Below, piece after piece: positions 43,316 to 53,450 of a stretch of DNA of 64,000 nt (position 1 is the first letter of the stretch; each line of letters starts with the position of its first letter). The notes beneath the pieces were generated by a model. The model saw only the letters and a list, made by a program, of their open reading frames with translations. It had not been told where the DNA came from and did no database searches. The position numbers and the translations under genes were made by a program. The stretch spans positions 434,001 through 498,000 of the forward strand of contig NZ_VXLC01000001.1 in assembly GCF_008704205.1 (NCBI RefSeq). Direction: 5' to 3'. This DNA comes from Nocardia colli. GTDB taxonomy: Bacteria > Actinomycetota > Actinomycetes > Mycobacteriales > Mycobacteriaceae.

Positions 43316-44374
43316 TCAGAAGCTCGGCTCGACCGGCTTGGGCGGCAACGTGACGACCTGACCGGCGTAACTGAGCCCGGCGCCGAAACCGAGCAGCAGC
43401 GCCAGCTGACCGCCCTTGGCCTTGCCGGTCACCAGCATCTCCTCCATCGCCAGCGGAATCGACGCGGCGGAGGTGTTGCCGGTCTGCACGATGTCGTTGG
43501 CCATCGGGATGTCGTCGGCCAGACCGAGGTTCTTCTTCATCAGCTCGTTGATCCTGGCGTTGGCCTGGTGCGGGATGAAGACCTCGATGTCTTCCTTCGC
43601 CACCCCCGACACCTCCAGCGCGGTGGACAGCGCGCGCGGCAAAGTGACCGCAGCCCAACGGAAGACGCGCGGGCCCTCCATCCGCAGCGACATCCGCCCG
43701 ATCGGCTCGATCGCCGGGTCGGTGCCCTGCATGGCCTGCGCCTTCTCCATGTAGTCGAGGAAGTTGACGTCCTGGGCGATCGCGGAGGCGTTCTCGCCGT
43801 CGCTGCCCCACACCGTCGGGGAGATGCCGTTCTCCTCGGCCGGACCGACCACCACCGCGCCCGCGCCGTCACCGAAGATCATCGCGGTGCCGCGGTCGGT
43901 CGGGTCCAGGCCGACGGTCATCGTCTCCGCGCCGATCAACAGCACGTACTCCGCGGAGCCGGCCCGGATCAGGTCCGCGGCCACGCCGAGGCCGTACCCG
44001 AAACCGCCGCAGCCGGAGGTCAGGTCGAACGCCGGGATCCCGTTGATGCCGAGGTCGTGCGCGACCGACGGGGCGCCGTGCGGGGTCAGCATCAGCCAGC
44101 TCGACGTGGCCAGGATCAGCGCGCCGATCTTCGACCGATCGATGCCGCTGTTGACGATCGCCCGCTCGCCGGCCGCGGCCGCGATCGACTGCAGGGTCTC
44201 GTCGCCGCTGATCCAGCGCCGGGTCTGGATACCGGTGCGCTCGAAGATCCACTGCGGGGTGGAGTCGAGGACTTCGCACACTTCTTCGTTGCTGACGATT
44301 CGCTGCGGTCGATAGGCACCGATACCGAGCATCGCAACGTTGTCGCGATTTTTGTTGATTGCAATGCTCACCAC
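43316..44374 (-). CDS. 3-oxoacyl-ACP synthase III (FabH-like)
   Basis: The 352-residue thiolase-fold enzyme has catalytic Cys in AFDLTSGCGGFGYGL near residue 121, His in VFIPHQANARIN near 264 and Asn in VQTGNTSAASIPLAMEE near 294, the KAS III triad. WIFERTGIQTRRW near residues 42-54 is also conserved. It condenses an acyl-CoA starter with malonyl-ACP, or makes a specialised beta-ketoacyl product. It is not beside fabD or acpP, so it may not be the main FabH. Start is GTG at 44374 or 44371. It is followed by the lysoplasmalogenase gene. Confidence 0.9.
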   Translation of the reverse strand: MVSIAINKNRDNVAMLGIGAYRPQRIVSNEEVCEVLDSTPQWIFERTGIQTRRWISGDETLQSIAAAAGERAIVNSGIDRSKIGALILATSSWLMLTPHGAPSVAHDLGINGIPAFDLTSGCGGFGYGLGVAADLIRAGSAEYVLLIGAETMTVGLDPTDRGTAMIFGDGAGAVVVGPAEENGISPTVWGSDGENASAIAQDVNFLDYMEKAQAMQGTDPAIEPIGRMSLRMEGPRVFRWAAVTLPRALSTALEVSGVAKEDIEVFIPHQANARINELMKKNLGLADDIPMANDIVQTGNTSAASIPLAMEEMLVTGKAKGGQLALLLGFGAGLSYAGQVVTLPPKPVEPSF

Positions 44375-44418
44375 TGGAGATGACCCTTCACCTTTGAAGA
44401 ACTTGACCGCTGTCCAGG

Positions 44419-45000
44419 CTAGCTGAGGGCCAAATCCTTCAGTCCGAGGATGGATCGATACTCCAGGCCCTCGGCCGCGATCACCTGGTCGGCCCCGGTT
44501 TCCCGGTCCACCACGGTGGCCACGCCGACCACGGTCGCGCCCGCGTCGCGCAGCGCGCGCACGGCGGTGAGCGGGGAGTTTCCGGTGGTCGTGGTGTCCT
44601 CGACGACCAGCACCCGCTTGCCGACGATGTCCGGGCCCTCGATCTGGCGCTGCATGCCGTGCGCCTTCGCGGCCTTGCGCACCACGAAGGCGTCGATCGG
44701 GCGGCCCGGCGCGTGCATGACCGCGAACGCGACCGGGTCGGCGCCCATGGTCAGCCCGCCGACCGCGTCGAAATCCCAGTCCGCGACCAGCTCGCGCAGC
44801 AGCTTGCCGATCAGCGGTCCCGCACTGTGGTGCAGCGTCGCGCGCCGCAGGTCGACGTAGTAGTCGGCCTCTTTGCCCGAGGACAGGGTGACTCTGCCGT
44901 GCACGACGGCGAGCTCGCGCACGAGCCCCGCCAATCTGTCTCGGTCCGAACCGGCCGCGGTACCCAGCGCCGACTCGTTAGTGGTTGCCTCGTCGATCAT
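44419..45000 (-). CDS. pyrE: Orotate phosphoribosyltransferase
   Basis: The 193-residue product has the PRPP-binding motif KRVLVVEDTTTTGNSPLTAV near residues 129-148, the substrate loop VVRKAAKAHGMQRQIEG near 107 and SSGKEADYYVDLRRATL near 40. It makes orotidine monophosphate from orotate and PRPP in UMP synthesis. ATG at 45000 has AGGA-type sequence before it; an upstream open frame is a shadow of the next gene. In mycobacteria pyrE also lies beside the Rv0383c and clpB genes. Confidence 0.95.
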   Translation of the reverse strand: MIDEATTNESALGTAAGSDRDRLAGLVRELAVVHGRVTLSSGKEADYYVDLRRATLHHSAGPLIGKLLRELVADWDFDAVGGLTMGADPVAFAVMHAPGRPIDAFVVRKAAKAHGMQRQIEGPDIVGKRVLVVEDTTTTGNSPLTAVRALRDAGATVVGVATVVDRETGADQVIAAEGLEYRSILGLKDLALS

Positions 45001-45226
45001 TCCTAAGTCCTTCCGCGTGTGTCGAACAAGCCGCGATTCAATCGGGCCGCCAGGGTTCGCGGGATCGTCCCGGCGACGGTTCCAAGCCTTGTGCACTGCG
45101 GGCTTTCGGCAGCCCGTGGACGCCGGACACGTCGAACCGCGTCCTCGGATCACCCCGACCGCGCTGACGAGGTTGACGACCGATCCGGTGGCCGCGGCGA
45201 TCATAGACGGACGCGGGCCGAGCCGA

Positions 45227-46363
45227 TCACTGCGGCACAGGTCCCTGGTATGGACGGAAACCGGGATGGAACGGGCCGCCGGGCGGTTCGGCCGCCGCGT
45301 CGTCCGCGCGGGCGGCCGGGCGACGGTCGGGCTCTTCGGCCCAGTCGTCGTCGGCGGGGAGCTCGTCGCGCTGGGCGGGCACCCATTTGTCGCGCGGTTC
45401 GGGGGTCTGTTCGCGCGGCTCGGGCGACCATTCTTCGCGCGGTTCCGGCGTCCACTCGTCGGCGGTCCTGCGGTCCTCGCGGACCCGGGTCCGGGCGTCC
45501 GGCACCACGGCCAGCGACGGGCGGCGCGGCGGTTCGGGTTCCTCCGGCGCGGACAGCGGGGCGCGGCCCTCGTCGTAGCTCTGCTCGGCGAACGGGGCCT
45601 CGTCGAATTCCTCGTCCTTGCGCAGCCGCGGCGGCTGCACCCGGGCGCCGCCGAGCGGTTCGTCCAGCTCGTCGCCCTCGGCCTCGTCCGGTCGCTGCCG
45701 GCCACGCGGGCGCGGGCGGCCGGGGTCGTGCCCGCCGTTGTCGAAGCGCGGCTCGCTGACCGGCGGCAGCACGTGCAGCAGCCCGGACAGGCGCAGCACC
45801 GCGTCGATCGAGGTCTCCCACTCGCGCGAGGAGGTGCCGACGGACAGCATGCCCAGCGTCCAGTTGCCCTCACTCCAGAGCATCTGCACGGTGTCGGGCA
45901 GCGTCTCGATGAACGCCACCATCCGCTGATCGACGGCGTGCCTGGCGATCTCCGGGTTGGTCGCGAAGACCACCCGGTCGCCGATCGCGCCGAGCAGTTC
46001 CAGGTCGGCGTCCTTCGGCGGCGACGCGGTCTTGAGCCGCATGTCGACATCGATGTCCGAGCCGATCTGCCGGCGCACCGCGATCAGGGTCGCGGAGTCC
46101 TCCAGATCGAAGAGCACGAACTTCTCGCCCTTGCGAATACCGGACACCACATCGACCGCGGAGAGGTAGCCGAGCTTGGCCAGCGCGCCGCGACGCCACG
46201 TCGATGGCAGCGCAGGCTCCACCGACACATACGTGTAGCCCTGGGATTTCGCCCAGACCTGCCGCGCGTGACCGGTCCGCTGTCGCTGGATCCGATCGAA
46301 ATACAGCAGCACGATCGCACCCACGAGTGCGATCGCCGCCAAGCCGAACCACATTGCCGTCAT
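45227..46363 (-). CDS. Membrane-anchored protein with disordered PEPRE-repeat tail (Rv0383c-like)
   Basis: The 378-residue product starts with one transmembrane helix (MTAMWFGLAAIALVGAIVLLYF). A folded domain of about 190 residues follows (KSQGYTYVSVEPALPSTWRRGALA ... MVAFIETLPDTVQMLWSEGNWTLGMLSVG). The acidic, disordered tail contains EWTPEPREEWSPEPREQTPEPRDKW near residues 308-332. It matches Rv0383c in position between pyrE and clpB. Function unknown. The tail has no similarity I recognise. Confidence 0.8.
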   Translation of the reverse strand: MTAMWFGLAAIALVGAIVLLYFDRIQRQRTGHARQVWAKSQGYTYVSVEPALPSTWRRGALAKLGYLSAVDVVSGIRKGEKFVLFDLEDSATLIAVRRQIGSDIDVDMRLKTASPPKDADLELLGAIGDRVVFATNPEIARHAVDQRMVAFIETLPDTVQMLWSEGNWTLGMLSVGTSSREWETSIDAVLRLSGLLHVLPPVSEPRFDNGGHDPGRPRPRGRQRPDEAEGDELDEPLGGARVQPPRLRKDEEFDEAPFAEQSYDEGRAPLSAPEEPEPPRRPSLAVVPDARTRVREDRRTADEWTPEPREEWSPEPREQTPEPRDKWVPAQRDELPADDDWAEEPDRRPAARADDAAAEPPGGPFHPGFRPYQGPVPQ

Positions 46364-46431
46364 CGGTGTCTAGCCTATCCAGCTCGGGGGGCGAATGCCC
46401 GTCGCCACCCGGCGGCGGTGCTGCGGGTCGT

Positions 46432-47217
46432 TCATCGTCCGCCGCCGGGCAGCGCGGTACTGATGATCACCTTGGCCTGAATCGATCCGTCGGCGCCCTT
46501 GTCACCCTGGATCAACACGATGTCGCCGGTGGGCAGATCCGACACCTTGGTGCCGGACATCGAGATCACCTGGGTGTTCGCGTCGGTGCGCACGGTGACC
46601 GTGGCGCCGAGCAGGGTGCTGATGGTGAGCGTGCCGCCATCGTTGGCGTTGATGGTGCCCATGGTCGCACCGAGATTGTCGATGCCGCCGAGGCCGGGCA
46701 CGCTCGGAATCCCGCTCGGCGTGGGCCGCGGCGAACCCGGCAGCGGCCGGGTCGCGGTCGGGAAGGCCGAGGTACTCGCGGCGGTGGTGGACGACGAATC
46801 CTTGTTGGCGAGCAGCACGCCCGCGACGACGCCGACCACGGCGATCAGCGCGACCACCCCGAGGCCGAGCGCGATCCACAAACCCGTGTTGCGCCGCCGC
46901 GGCGGTTCCGGCGGCGGCATGCCCGGCCCGGGCGGGACGCCGTCGACCGGCGGCGCGCCCTGCCACTGATTGCCGTAGGTGCTTTCGTAAGCACCCCACT
47001 GGTTGTCGTGCGGCGGGAACTCGCGGGTGGCGTTCGGCGGGGGCGGTGACCACGGCTCGAACTGCTCGGTCGCCGGATACGCCGAGGGCGCGCCGGACCC
47101 GTACGCCTCGGAATACTCCGTGGTGTGCAGTGGCTGCTCGAACCCGGACTTGCCCGCCAGGTGCTCGGTCGGAGCATCCTCCGGCCGCTGCCCCCACGGA
47201 TCGTTCGGGTTGGTCAT
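46432..47217 (-). CDS. Membrane protein with Pro-rich cytoplasmic head and DUF5666-like beta domain
   Basis: The 261-residue product has a disordered N-terminal region with T-x-x-[L/F] motifs at T17 (DAPTEHL), T50 (PATEQF) and T64 (NATREF). A transmembrane helix follows (LWIALGLGVVALIAVVGVVAGVLLA, about 113-137), then a Ser/Pro linker. The C-terminal beta-rich domain (TMGTINANDGGTLTISTLLGATVTVRTDANTQV ... GDIVLIQG) resembles DUF5666. The TEQF and TEHL forms are like sites seen in kinase substrates. Function unknown. It lies between the Rv0383c-like gene and clpB. Confidence 0.78.
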   Translation of the reverse strand: MTNPNDPWGQRPEDAPTEHLAGKSGFEQPLHTTEYSEAYGSGAPSAYPATEQFEPWSPPPPNATREFPPHDNQWGAYESTYGNQWQGAPPVDGVPPGPGMPPPEPPRRRNTGLWIALGLGVVALIAVVGVVAGVLLANKDSSSTTAASTSAFPTATRPLPGSPRPTPSGIPSVPGLGGIDNLGATMGTINANDGGTLTISTLLGATVTVRTDANTQVISMSGTKVSDLPTGDIVLIQGDKGADGSIQAKVIISTALPGGGR

Positions 47218-47288
47218 GGCTTCCAGGTTAAGCGTTCCGGTCGGTCGGCGGTCGATACCCGAGGCATCGACCGCCGACTCGCCAGTAC

Positions 47289-49844
<2,556 letters not shown>

Positions 49845-49930
49845 AAGTCACCTTCCTACTGGTCGATTGTCCTGGCACCGCAGCCTGATCCGCCCGAATC
49901 TCGCGCGGCTGGGCGCCGTCTTCTACATCC

Positions 49931-49963
49931 AACGTGGGAAAGGTTGAGTCTGTTCCGCTCAAG
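49931..49963 (-). promoter_or_regulatory. HAIR operator overlapping a SigH-like promoter, clpB
   Basis: On the minus strand CTTGAGC-GGAACAG-ACTCAAC (49963-49943) is a HspR-associated inverted repeat (consensus CTTGAGT-N7-ACTCAAG). The GGAAC in its spacer (49956-49952) is followed after 18 bases by GTT (49933-49931), matching the SigH form GGAAY-N16-20-GTT. HspR bound here would cover the SigH -35. The leader to the clpB GTG is about 80 bases. Confidence 0.8.
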
Positions 49964-50069
49964 TTTAGTTATTTTCACCGCGCTTGAACGGTACGCCGCG
50001 ACACCGCGCCAATGCCGTGAATCACAGCGTCGATGAGGTATGGATGCATACGATGACGTTTGCCGTTAG

Positions 50070-50081
50070 TTGATGCATCAA
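50070..50081. promoter_or_regulatory. 12-bp palindrome upstream of the quinone-oxidoreductase gene
   Basis: TTGATGCATCAA is a perfect palindrome 64 bases before the gene at 50145. A second ATGCAT lies 29 bp upstream (50044-50049). These may be an operator pair for an unlinked regulator. Confidence 0.4.
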
Positions 50082-50144
50082 AGAGCGCTTGCCGGCACGC
50101 GGGTGCGAGGCCGCACTCTTCAGCCCGATTCAAGGAGCGAATGG

Positions 50145-51080
50145 ATGCGCGCGATTGTCGTACGGAAGTTCGGAGCCACGCCGGAGTTGACCGACATGCC
50201 GGTCCCTGAACCCGGGCCGGGTGCGGTGCGGGTGCAGCTGGAGGCGGCGGGGGTCAACCCGTTCGACGCGAAGATGGCCGACGGAATCCTGGACGGCAAA
50301 CTGCCACACGACTTTCCGATGATCCTCGGGGTGGACGGCGCGGGCGTGATCGCCTCGGTCGGCCCCGGCGTCACCCACTTCGCCGTCGGCGATCGAGTGG
50401 TCGGCAAGTTCCTCACCCCGCCGGCCGGCCACGGCAGCTTCGCCGAATACGCGGTCCTCCCGGAAGCCGCCACCCTGGTGCACATCCCCGAGGGCGTGCC
50501 GACCGCGGCCGCCGCGGCCCTGCCCACCGCGGGCGTCACCGCGCAGGACATGGTGGACGCCACCAAGATCGAGCCCGGCCAGACCGTGCTGATCGTCGGC
50601 GCCACCGGCGGCGTCGGCTCGTTCCTCGTGCAATTGGCCAACATGGCGGGCGCGAACGTGATCGCCACCGCCCGCGCCGCGGTCGCCGACCAGATGACCC
50701 GGCTCGGCGCGGCCGAAACCGTCGACTACACCGCAGGCCCGATCCGCGACCAGATCGCCGCCGCCCACCCCGACGGCATCGACGTCCTCTACGACCTGGT
50801 CAGCCCGCCCGAGGTGCTCGCCGACCTGACCACCCTGGTGCACGACGGCGGCACCGTCTACTCCACCATCTGGTCCGCCGACGAGGACGCCCTGCGAGCG
50901 CGCGGCATCCGCGGCGGCAACATCGAATCCAGCGGCCGCGCACCGGAATTGGCCCGACTACTGGACCGGGTCGCCGAGGGCGACGTGGTCGTCCCGATCG
51001 ACGCCACCCTCCCGCTCGCCGACGGCGTCACCGCCCTCGGCGCCACCGGCGCCCGCGGCAAAACGGTGCTCACCATCTAG
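50145..51080 (+). CDS. Zinc-independent MDR quinone oxidoreductase-like protein
   Basis: The 311-residue product has GroES-like N-terminal motifs (PVPEPGPGAVRVQLEAAGVNPFDAKMADG near 19-47, LGVDGAGVIASVGPGV near 65-80). The Rossmann site is VLIVGATGGVGSFLVQLANMAGANVIATA near residues 148-176. It lacks the Cys ligands of zinc ADHs, so it belongs with quinone oxidoreductase/enoyl reductase types using NADPH. ATG at 50145 has AAGGAG 8-9 bases before it; the ATG at 50070 lies in the palindrome. It lies between two stress loci, clpB and the flavohemoglobin cluster. Confidence 0.88.
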   Translation: MRAIVVRKFGATPELTDMPVPEPGPGAVRVQLEAAGVNPFDAKMADGILDGKLPHDFPMILGVDGAGVIASVGPGVTHFAVGDRVVGKFLTPPAGHGSFAEYAVLPEAATLVHIPEGVPTAAAAALPTAGVTAQDMVDATKIEPGQTVLIVGATGGVGSFLVQLANMAGANVIATARAAVADQMTRLGAAETVDYTAGPIRDQIAAAHPDGIDVLYDLVSPPEVLADLTTLVHDGGTVYSTIWSADEDALRARGIRGGNIESSGRAPELARLLDRVAEGDVVVPIDATLPLADGVTALGATGARGKTVLTI

Positions 51081-51361
51081 CCGCAGCTGCGTGGTAGCTG
51101 AATCAGCATCGCCCTCAGCGAACACCCTGCCGATGCCGCACGGGCAATCCGGCAGATAACCTGTCTACGAGGCCGAAGCGCCGGCGAGCATGCCCATTGG
51201 ACACCAGCGGCTCGCGGCCTAGCCGAGCGTCAGCTCGACGTAGTCGCGAGCAGGTTGTGCATACCAACACGACTTCGGCACTTTCGGGGATACTGATCAG
51301 CGGAGGACCGCCGGTTACGGATACGTCCCCGGGCAGACTGAGGGAAAGGAAGCTTCGCGTC

Positions 51362-52522
51362 GTGGATGCGCGTTCGGCTGCGCTGGTCCGCGCCAACTTC
51401 CGTGCGGTGATCGAGTCACCGCACGGACCCGAGCGGTTGGTCAGTGCGTTCTACGGTCATTTGTTCGCCGAGAACCCGCAACTGCGTGAACTCTTCCCGC
51501 CTGCGATGGAAATGCAGGCGAAGCGGATCGTCACCGCCATCCAGTACGTGCTCGATCACCTCGAGGACTGGGGCCGGGCGCAGAAGTTCCTGGAGCAATT
51601 GGCCCGCGATCATCGCAAATACGGGGTCGACGCGGCGCATTACGACGCCGCGGGCCGGGCCCTGCTCTCGGCGTTCCGCGCGTACAACGGCATCGGGACC
51701 TGGCACCGCGGGCTGGAGGAGGGCTGGCGCGACATCACCATCCTGATCTCCGCGTCCATGGCCATCGGCGCGAACTCGGACAAGTCCCAGCCGTACTGGG
51801 AGGCGACCGTGGTCGGTCACCGCCGGGTGCTCGAGGACCTGGCCATCGTGCGGCTGCAATCCGAGAGCCCGATCCCTTATCAGGCCGGCCAGTACGTGCC
51901 GCTCACCGTGCCGCAGCGGCCGAAGATGTGGCGCTACTTCTCCCCCGCCATCCCGGCGAACCCGTACGGCGAGATCGAGTTCCACGTCCGCAAGATCCGC
52001 GGCGGCTGGGTCAGCCCGGCCATCGTGAACGAGACCAGGGTCGGTGACCGCTGGCAGATCGCCGGACCGCTCGGCGGCCTGCATGTCGACCGGGACAGCG
52101 GCCGCGATGTGCTGCTGATCGGCGCGGGCACCGGGATCGCCCCGCTGCGCGCCCAGCTGATCGAGATGGGCCAGCGCGGCATCAACCCGCGGGTGCACTT
52201 CTTCATCGGCGGCCGCTACCCCTGCGATCTCTACGACGTGGAGAACATGTGGCAGCTCTCGCAGAGCAATCCGTGGCTCACCATCGTCCCGGTCTGCGAA
52301 CAGAAGACCAACCCGTGGTGGTACCCCCATCCGCCGCAGGAAGAGCCGTACGGCATGCACCGGCGGCTGATCGGTAACCTGGGCGCGGTGGTCGCGAGCT
52401 TCGGCGCGTGGGCGGACCGGCAGATCCAGATCGCCGGGTCGGCGAAGATGATCGCGGACACTCGGCGCGCGTTGATCGCGGTCGGTACTCCGGAGCACAT
52501 CATCAGCTCCGATCCGGTTTGA
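51362..52522 (+). CDS. Type II flavohemoglobin-like protein, copy 1
   Basis: The 386-residue product has an N-terminal globin domain (about 1-140). The probable proximal His is in LARDHRKYGVDAAHY near residue 80 and FFP-type helix residues are in LFPPAMEMQ near 45. An FNR-like FAD/NAD(P)H reductase follows: MWRYFSPAIP (FAD, near 190), VLLIGAGTGIAPLRAQL (nucleotide, near 252). It resembles Rv0385, a second-type flavohemoglobin of mycobacteria, which differs from NO dioxygenases of the Hmp class. GTG at 51362 is set by alignment with copy 3 and by AAGGAAG upstream; the frame extends to 51197 without support. A role in redox or NO stress is likely but unproven. Confidence 0.87.
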   Translation: MDARSAALVRANFRAVIESPHGPERLVSAFYGHLFAENPQLRELFPPAMEMQAKRIVTAIQYVLDHLEDWGRAQKFLEQLARDHRKYGVDAAHYDAAGRALLSAFRAYNGIGTWHRGLEEGWRDITILISASMAIGANSDKSQPYWEATVVGHRRVLEDLAIVRLQSESPIPYQAGQYVPLTVPQRPKMWRYFSPAIPANPYGEIEFHVRKIRGGWVSPAIVNETRVGDRWQIAGPLGGLHVDRDSGRDVLLIGAGTGIAPLRAQLIEMGQRGINPRVHFFIGGRYPCDLYDVENMWQLSQSNPWLTIVPVCEQKTNPWWYPHPPQEEPYGMHRRLIGNLGAVVASFGAWADRQIQIAGSAKMIADTRRALIAVGTPEHIISSDPV

Positions 52523-52535
52523 CGAAGGAGGCCCC

Positions 52536-52574
52536 ATGGGGGACGGCAGCGGACGGAGTCCGCGGGGTGGGTAG
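52536..52574 (+). CDS. 12-residue mini-ORF with strong ribosome site, overlapping the reductase start
   Basis: AAGGAGG (52525-52531) is followed by ATG 52536 and MGDGSGRSPRGG, then TAG at 52572-52574. The frame is offset by one base from the reductase gene, whose GTG (52567) overlaps the mini-ORF end. Deleting one G from the GGGG run at 52564-52567 would fuse the two into one protein. It is either a coupling ORF or a sign of frameshift. Confidence 0.5.
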   Translation: MGDGSGRSPRGG

Positions 52575-53358
52575 GACATCGGGGGACCCCGGTGCGCTCG
52601 GTAATGGCGCACACCATCCGACGGAGTGGACAGCCACGGTCGTCGGACACCATCGAATCCGCCACGACCTGGCGGTGATTCGCTTGATCGGCGAGTTCGT
52701 CCCGTTCCTCGCGGGGCAGTCGGTCGAGGTCACCGTGCCGCAGCAACCGAGCATGCGGCGCCGGCTCTCCCCGGCGCTGCCGCCGTCGCTGGACGGCAAG
52801 CTCGAGTTCCATGTGCGCACGGTCCCCGGCGGCTGGTGCAGCGGCTCCATCGTGGCCGACACCCGCCCCGGCGACGAGTGGCAGATCCGTGCCCCGTTCG
52901 GCAGTTTCGCGGTCGACCCGGCGGGCGAGGAAGTCGTGATGATCGCGGGCGGCACCGGATTGGCTCCGCTGCGCGCGCAGATCCTGGATCTGGCCCGCGA
53001 GCCGGAACCGCCGCACACCTATCTGTTCTTCGGCGGCCACACCCCGCGCGACCTGTACGCCTCGGACATGCTGTTCCTGCTGGCCGGCGAATTGCCTTGG
53101 CTCACCGTGATTCCCGTGGTCGAGAGTCCGGACGATCCCAGCTGGGTGGACGAGTGGTACGAGCGCAGCCGGGTGAACATCGGCTTCCCGCCGGACGAGA
53201 TGCTCTTCGGCACGCTCGCCGAGGTGGTCGGTTCGCACGGCGCGTTCGACAACCACCAGGTGCTGGTCTGCGGCTCGCCCGCCATGGTCAATGCGACGGT
53301 GGATCGGTTGCTCGCCACCGGAACTCCGGCGGAGCGCATCCAATTCGAAGGGCTATAA
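52567..53358 (+). CDS. Globin-less FNR-type reductase, flavohemoglobin paralogue (copy 2)
   Basis: The product of about 263 residues aligns only with the reductase half of the neighbouring flavohemoglobins: EWTATVVGHHRIRHDLAVIRLIGEFVPFLAGQSVEVTVPQQP, EFHVRTVPGGWCSGSIV, VVMIAGGTGLAPLRAQI, FFGGHTPRDLY. The FAD-binding RYFSP of copy 1 is RRLSP here, losing the Tyr, so flavin binding may be altered. Start is uncertain: the strong ribosome site serves an out-of-frame ATG at 52536, so the gene may start at GTG 52567 by coupling, or a 1-base frameshift may be present. It probably forms an operon with copy 1. Confidence 0.78.
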   Translation: MGRTSGDPGALGNGAHHPTEWTATVVGHHRIRHDLAVIRLIGEFVPFLAGQSVEVTVPQQPSMRRRLSPALPPSLDGKLEFHVRTVPGGWCSGSIVADTRPGDEWQIRAPFGSFAVDPAGEEVVMIAGGTGLAPLRAQILDLAREPEPPHTYLFFGGHTPRDLYASDMLFLLAGELPWLTVIPVVESPDDPSWVDEWYERSRVNIGFPPDEMLFGTLAEVVGSHGAFDNHQVLVCGSPAMVNATVDRLLATGTPAERIQFEGL

Positions 53359-53367
53359 CCCGATAGC

Positions 53368-53443
53368 CGGAATCCGGCCGCGGTACTGGGCGCGACCGGA
53401 TTCCGACTGAGTCCGGGATTACGGGAGGGGTCGAAATCCCGGA
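53368..53443. terminator. Two tandem hairpins between reductase copies 2 and 3
   Basis: CGGAATCCGG pairs with CCGGATTCCG (53368-53405), and TCCGGGATT pairs with AATCCCGGA (53412-53443). They lie between convergent genes and can serve as terminators for the two strands. Confidence 0.7.
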
Positions 53444-53450
53444 CGGCCGG

